From positions 1-64,000 of the forward strand of contig NZ_RCIZ01000015.1 of NCBI RefSeq assembly GCF_003666685.1: a DNA stretch of 64,000 bases, in the 5' to 3' direction. Made by a program: the position numbers and the translations under genes. Every line of letters starts with the position of its first letter. Position 1 is the first letter of the stretch. The stretch comes from Mesorhizobium sp. YM1C-6-2 (GTDB taxonomy: Bacteria; Pseudomonadota; Alphaproteobacteria; Rhizobiales; Rhizobiaceae). The notes under the pieces are model-generated. The model was given only the letters and a program-made list of their open reading frames with translations, did no database searches and was not told the DNA's origin. Below, in pieces: positions 61,136-64,000 of the stretch.

Positions 61136-62758
61136 ATGAAGTACGGCCCAGAGATCGTCTTCTCAGCACTGCTCACTTTTACTGCTCTTCTCGCGGCGGC
61201 GTTCGCGGTCGACGAGCCGTTCCGGCTGCATATGTGGATCGCGTTTTTCGTGCTCCTGATCTTCACGGTCGTGCTTTTGCGGAACACGAGCTTCGAGCCC
61301 GAGGCGCCGGTCGATAAATCGGCCTATATGGACGGCCCGATCCGCTACGGCGTCATCGCCACGGTCTTCTGGGGCGTCGTCGGCTTCCTCGCCGGTGTGT
61401 TCATTGCAGCGCAGCTTGCCTTTCCCGATCTCAATTTCGAACCCTGGCTGAACTTCGGTCGCCTCCGGCCCCTGCATACCTCGGCCGTGGTCTTCGCATT
61501 CGGCGGCAATATCCTGATTGCCAGCTCATTCTATGTCGTGCAGCGCACCTGCCGCGCTCGTTTGTTCGGCGGCAACCTCGCCTGGTTCGTCTTCTGGGGC
61601 TACCAGTTCTTCATCATCCTGGCGGCGACGGGCTACCTGCTCGGCATCACTCAGAGCCGCGAGTACGCCGAACCGGAATGGTACGTCGACATCTGGCTGA
61701 CGATCGTTTGGGTCGTCTATCTCGTCGTCTTCATGGGAACCGTGCTGCGTCGCAAGGAGCCGCATATCTACGTCGCCAACTGGTTCTACATGTCCTTCAT
61801 CATCACCATTGCGATGCTGCATGTGATGAACAATCTGGCGATCCCCGCGTCCATCGTCGGCTCGAAAAGCTACTCGGCGTTCGCGGGCGTGCAGGATGCG
61901 GTCACGCAATGGTGGTACGGGCACAACGCGGTGGCGTTCTTCCTGACCATACCTTTCCTAGCCATGATGTACTATTTCGTGCCGAAGCAGGTGAACCGGC
62001 CGGTCTATTCCTATCGCCTGTCCATCGTGCACTTCTGGTCGATCATCTTCCTCTACATCTGGGCCGGCCCGCACCACCTGCACTACACGGCGGTGCCCGA
62101 TTGGGCGCAGACGCTCGGCATGGTGTTTTCCATCATGCTCTGGATGCCGTCATGGGGCGGCATGATCAACGGCCTGATGACGCTGTCTGGCGCCTGGGAC
62201 AAGATCCGCACCGATCCGATCGTGCGCCTGATGGTGGCGGCCATCGCCTTCTACGGCATGGCCACCTTCGAAGGCCCGATGCTGTCGATCAAGGCGGTCA
62301 ACTCGCTCTCGCACTATACCGACTGGACCATCGCGCATGTTCACGCCGGGGCGCTGGGGTGGAACGGCATGATCTCCTTCGCTGCCGTCTATTTCCTGGC
62401 GCCGAAACTGTGGGGCCGTGAACGTCTCTACTCCATCCGCATGGTCAACTGGCACTTCTGGCTGGCGACGCTCGGCATCGTGCTCTACGCGGCGTCAATG
62501 TGGGTGTCAGGCATCATGCAGGGCCTGATGTGGCGCGAATACGACGAACAGGGCTTCCTCGTTTATTCCTTCGTCGAAACCGTCGCGGCGATGCATCCCT
62601 ACTACGTGATGCGCGTGACAGGCGGGCTGTTCTACCTCGCCGGCGGCTTCCTGATGGCATGGAACGTCTACCAGACGATCCGGGGCCGGGTACGCGACGA
62701 AAAACCCATGGACGTGGCGCTGCCGGTGAGCGGCGCGGCCGTGCAGCCTGCCGAGTAG
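61136..62758 (+). CDS. ccoN: cbb3-type cytochrome c oxidase subunit I
   Basis: A 540-residue haem-copper oxidase catalytic subunit with 12 or more membrane helices. Histidine ligands appear in [15 protein letters not shown] (low-spin haem), [11 protein letters not shown] (copper B), [15 protein letters not shown] (copper B pair) and [16 protein letters not shown] (high- and low-spin haems). Start at 61136 (MKYGPEIVF). The enzyme reduces oxygen at the inner membrane with high affinity and pumps protons, needed under microaerobic or symbiotic conditions. No clear FNR/FixK box was recognised upstream. Confidence 0.97.
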   Translation: MKYGPEIVFSALLTFTALLAAAFAVDEPFRLHMWIAFFVLLIFTVVLLRNTSFEPEAPVDKSAYMDGPIRYGVIATVFWGVVGFLAGVFIAAQLAFPDLNFEPWLNFGRLRPLHTSAVVFAFGGNILIASSFYVVQRTCRARLFGGNLAWFVFWGYQFFIILAATGYLLGITQSREYAEPEWYVDIWLTIVWVVYLVVFMGTVLRRKEPHIYVANWFYMSFIITIAMLHVMNNLAIPASIVGSKSYSAFAGVQDAVTQWWYGHNAVAFFLTIPFLAMMYYFVPKQVNRPVYSYRLSIVHFWSIIFLYIWAGPHHLHYTAVPDWAQTLGMVFSIMLWMPSWGGMINGLMTLSGAWDKIRTDPIVRLMVAAIAFYGMATFEGPMLSIKAVNSLSHYTDWTIAHVHAGALGWNGMISFAAVYFLAPKLWGRERLYSIRMVNWHFWLATLGIVLYAASMWVSGIMQGLMWREYDEQGFLVYSFVETVAAMHPYYVMRVTGGLFYLAGGFLMAWNVYQTIRGRVRDEKPMDVALPVSGAAVQPAE

Positions 62759-62770
62759 GGATCGCGAACC

Positions 62771-63502
62771 ATGTCCATCTTGAAGAAGCACTCCAAGCTC
62801 GAGAAGAACGCGACGCTGCTTTTGATCGCGTCGCTTGCCGTGGTCACGATAGGCGGCATCGTCGAGATCGTGCCGCTGTTCTATCTGCAGAACACGGTCG
62901 AGAAGGTGGAGGGCATGCGACCCTACACTCCGCTCGAACTTGCCGGGCGCGACATATACGTTCGCGAGGGCTGCTACACCTGTCACTCGCAGATGATCAG
63001 GCCGTTCCGCGACGAGGTCGAGCGCTACGGCCATTACAGCCTCGCGGCGGAATCGATGTACGATCATTCCTTCCAGTGGGGTTCCAAGCGCACCGGCCCG
63101 GATCTCGCCCGCGTCGGCCAGCGCTATTCGAACGAATGGCATGTCCAGCACCTGGTCGAACCGCGATCCGTCGTGCCGGAATCGGTGATGCCGAGCTACG
63201 CCTTCCTCAAGGACAAGCCGCTCGTCGTGAGAGGGTTCTCGACCCATCTCGTCGCCAACCGCCGGGTTGGGGTCCCCTACACGGACGAGATGATCGCCAA
63301 TGCCGAAGCGGATCTAAAGACACAGGCCGACCCGGATGCGGACACCAGCGGGCTGGAGGAGCGCTATCCCAAGGCCAAGGCCGGCAATTTCGACGGCAAC
63401 CGGCAGGCGCTGACCGAAATGGACGCGCTGGTCGCCTATCTCCAGATGCTCGGCACGCTGGTCGATTTCTCGACCTATGACGAAGCCGCCGGCTACCGCT
63501 GA
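62771..63502 (+). CDS. ccoO: cbb3-type cytochrome c oxidase subunit II
   Basis: A 243-residue membrane-anchored mono-haem cytochrome c. One N-terminal helix at about 14-38, the haem motif CYTCH at 68-72, and an axial Met in [29 protein letters not shown] is highly conserved in CcoO. It passes electrons from CcoP or soluble cytochrome c to CcoN. It starts 12 bases after ccoN. Confidence 0.97.
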   Translation: MSILKKHSKLEKNATLLLIASLAVVTIGGIVEIVPLFYLQNTVEKVEGMRPYTPLELAGRDIYVREGCYTCHSQMIRPFRDEVERYGHYSLAAESMYDHSFQWGSKRTGPDLARVGQRYSNEWHVQHLVEPRSVVPESVMPSYAFLKDKPLVVRGFSTHLVANRRVGVPYTDEMIANAEADLKTQADPDADTSGLEERYPKAKAGNFDGNRQALTEMDALVAYLQMLGTLVDFSTYDEAAGYR

Positions 63503-63512
63503 GGAGGATCGG

Positions 63513-63665
63513 ATGGAAACCTACACCGCCCTGCGGCACTTCGCGGACAGCTGGGGCTTGCTCGGCATGGTCCTGTTCTTCATTGGCGCCGTGATTTTCG
63601 CCTTCCGTCCCGGCAGTCGCGCCCGCGCCGACGAGGCCGCCCGCATTCCGCTCGAGGACGAATGA
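63513..63665 (+). CDS. ccoQ: cbb3-type cytochrome c oxidase subunit IV
   Basis: A 50-residue single-helix protein (helix about 16-33, then FRPGSRARADEAARIPLEDE). AGGAGG lies before the ATG at 63513. CcoQ stabilises the cbb3 complex. One base separates its stop from ccoP. Confidence 0.92.
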   Translation: METYTALRHFADSWGLLGMVLFFIGAVIFAFRPGSRARADEAARIPLEDE

Positions 63666-63666
63666 C

Positions 63667-64000
63667 ATGAGCGACAAAGAGATCGACGAGGTTACCGGCG
63701 TCTCGACGACCGGCCATGAATGGGACGGCATCCGGGAACTCGACAATCCAATGCCGCGCTGGTGGCTCATCGTCTTCTACGCGAGCATCGTGTGGGCGGC
63801 GGCCTATACCATCGCCTATCCGGCCTGGCCTTTGGTCAGCACGGCGACATCGGGCCTGCTCGGCTACTCCAGCCGCGGCGACGTCAAGGCGGAACTCGCC
63901 GCGGCCCAGGCGGCCCGAGCCGACTACGTCGCGGCCGTGTCCACGATGACGGTGGACGATATCCTTGCCGACGACGGACTGCGCACCTTTGCCGCTTCGG
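63667..64000 (+). CDS. ccoP: cbb3-type cytochrome c oxidase subunit III, N-terminal part
   Basis: The first 111 codons of the di-haem cytochrome c subunit; the gene continues past the right edge. It opens with the cytoplasmic segment TTGHEWDGIRELDNPMPRWWL, diagnostic of CcoP, then a membrane helix at about 33-53. The haem-binding motifs lie outside the window. Confidence 0.95.
   Translation, partial: MSDKEIDEVTGVSTTGHEWDGIRELDNPMPRWWLIVFYASIVWAAAYTIAYPAWPLVSTATSGLLGYSSRGDVKAELAAAQAARADYVAAVSTMTVDDILADDGLRTFAAS

Overview
The window is GC-rich DNA of an alphaproteobacterium, most likely a Rhizobiales/Phyllobacteriaceae member (Mesorhizobium- or Aminobacter-like). This rests on the dense packing of ABC importers with GntR/LacI regulators, the PQQ-linked two-component system and the ccoNOQP order. 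No tRNA, rRNA, CRISPR, transposase or prophage gene was seen. It reads as a chromosomal or megaplasmid catabolic island: six ABC importers, each next to its own enzymes, and seven local regulatory genes or pairs, followed by a cbb3 oxidase operon that runs off the right edge.

Layout. 1-2.65 kb: start of a PQQ-alcohol-oxidation-type binding protein (minus), divergent from a histidine kinase/response regulator pair (plus). 2.7-13.1 kb (minus): one nine-gene operon with an FCD-type GntR regulator, a ribose-type ABC importer, an apionolactonase-like protein, and the four enzymes of the D-erythronate pathway (DenD, OtnK, OtnC, OtnI). A 13-bp-arm perfect inverted repeat precedes it. 13.3-19.9 kb (minus): HutC-type GntR, ADP-ribosylglycohydrolase-family protein, PfkB kinase and a PotABCD-like importer, possibly an undescribed N-glycoside uptake and salvage unit. 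20.3-32.9 kb: divergent HGGW-type hydrolase and GntR gene, then a Liv-type importer, a three-subunit molybdenum hydroxylase (small, large and FAD subunits), a signal-less SsuA/THI5-like protein, a second hydrolase and a CoxG-like protein.

33.0-44.8 kb: a divergent pair of operons. The minus arm has a zinc alcohol dehydrogenase, an SDR, an FCD-type GntR and a D-lactate/2-hydroxyglutarate-type FAD oxidase. The plus arm has an amidohydrolase, a MIP18/DUF59 protein, a glyoxalase-I-like protein, a MalFGK-type importer with a Tat-type binding protein, and an SDR. 45.0-59.1 kb: a polar-amino-acid-type importer lacking an ATPase, split transketolase, SDR, a DgoD-like enolase-superfamily dehydratase, a Gfo/Idh oxidoreductase, a ribose-type importer whose two permease domains are fused in one chain, a LacI-family repressor and a DUF4432 mutarotase-like gene. 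Three near-identical 12-bp operators in this block indicate one LacI-controlled regulon. 59.1-64 kb: a MocR-type regulator with a perfect palindrome in its divergent promoter, a DUF983 protein, then ccoN, ccoO, ccoQ and the start of ccoP.

The common logic is uptake of small polyols, acid sugars and glycosides, oxidation or phosphorylation, and delivery to central metabolism as DHAP, keto acids or pentose-phosphate intermediates. Family assignments are mostly secure. Exact substrates are inferences from neighbourhood.
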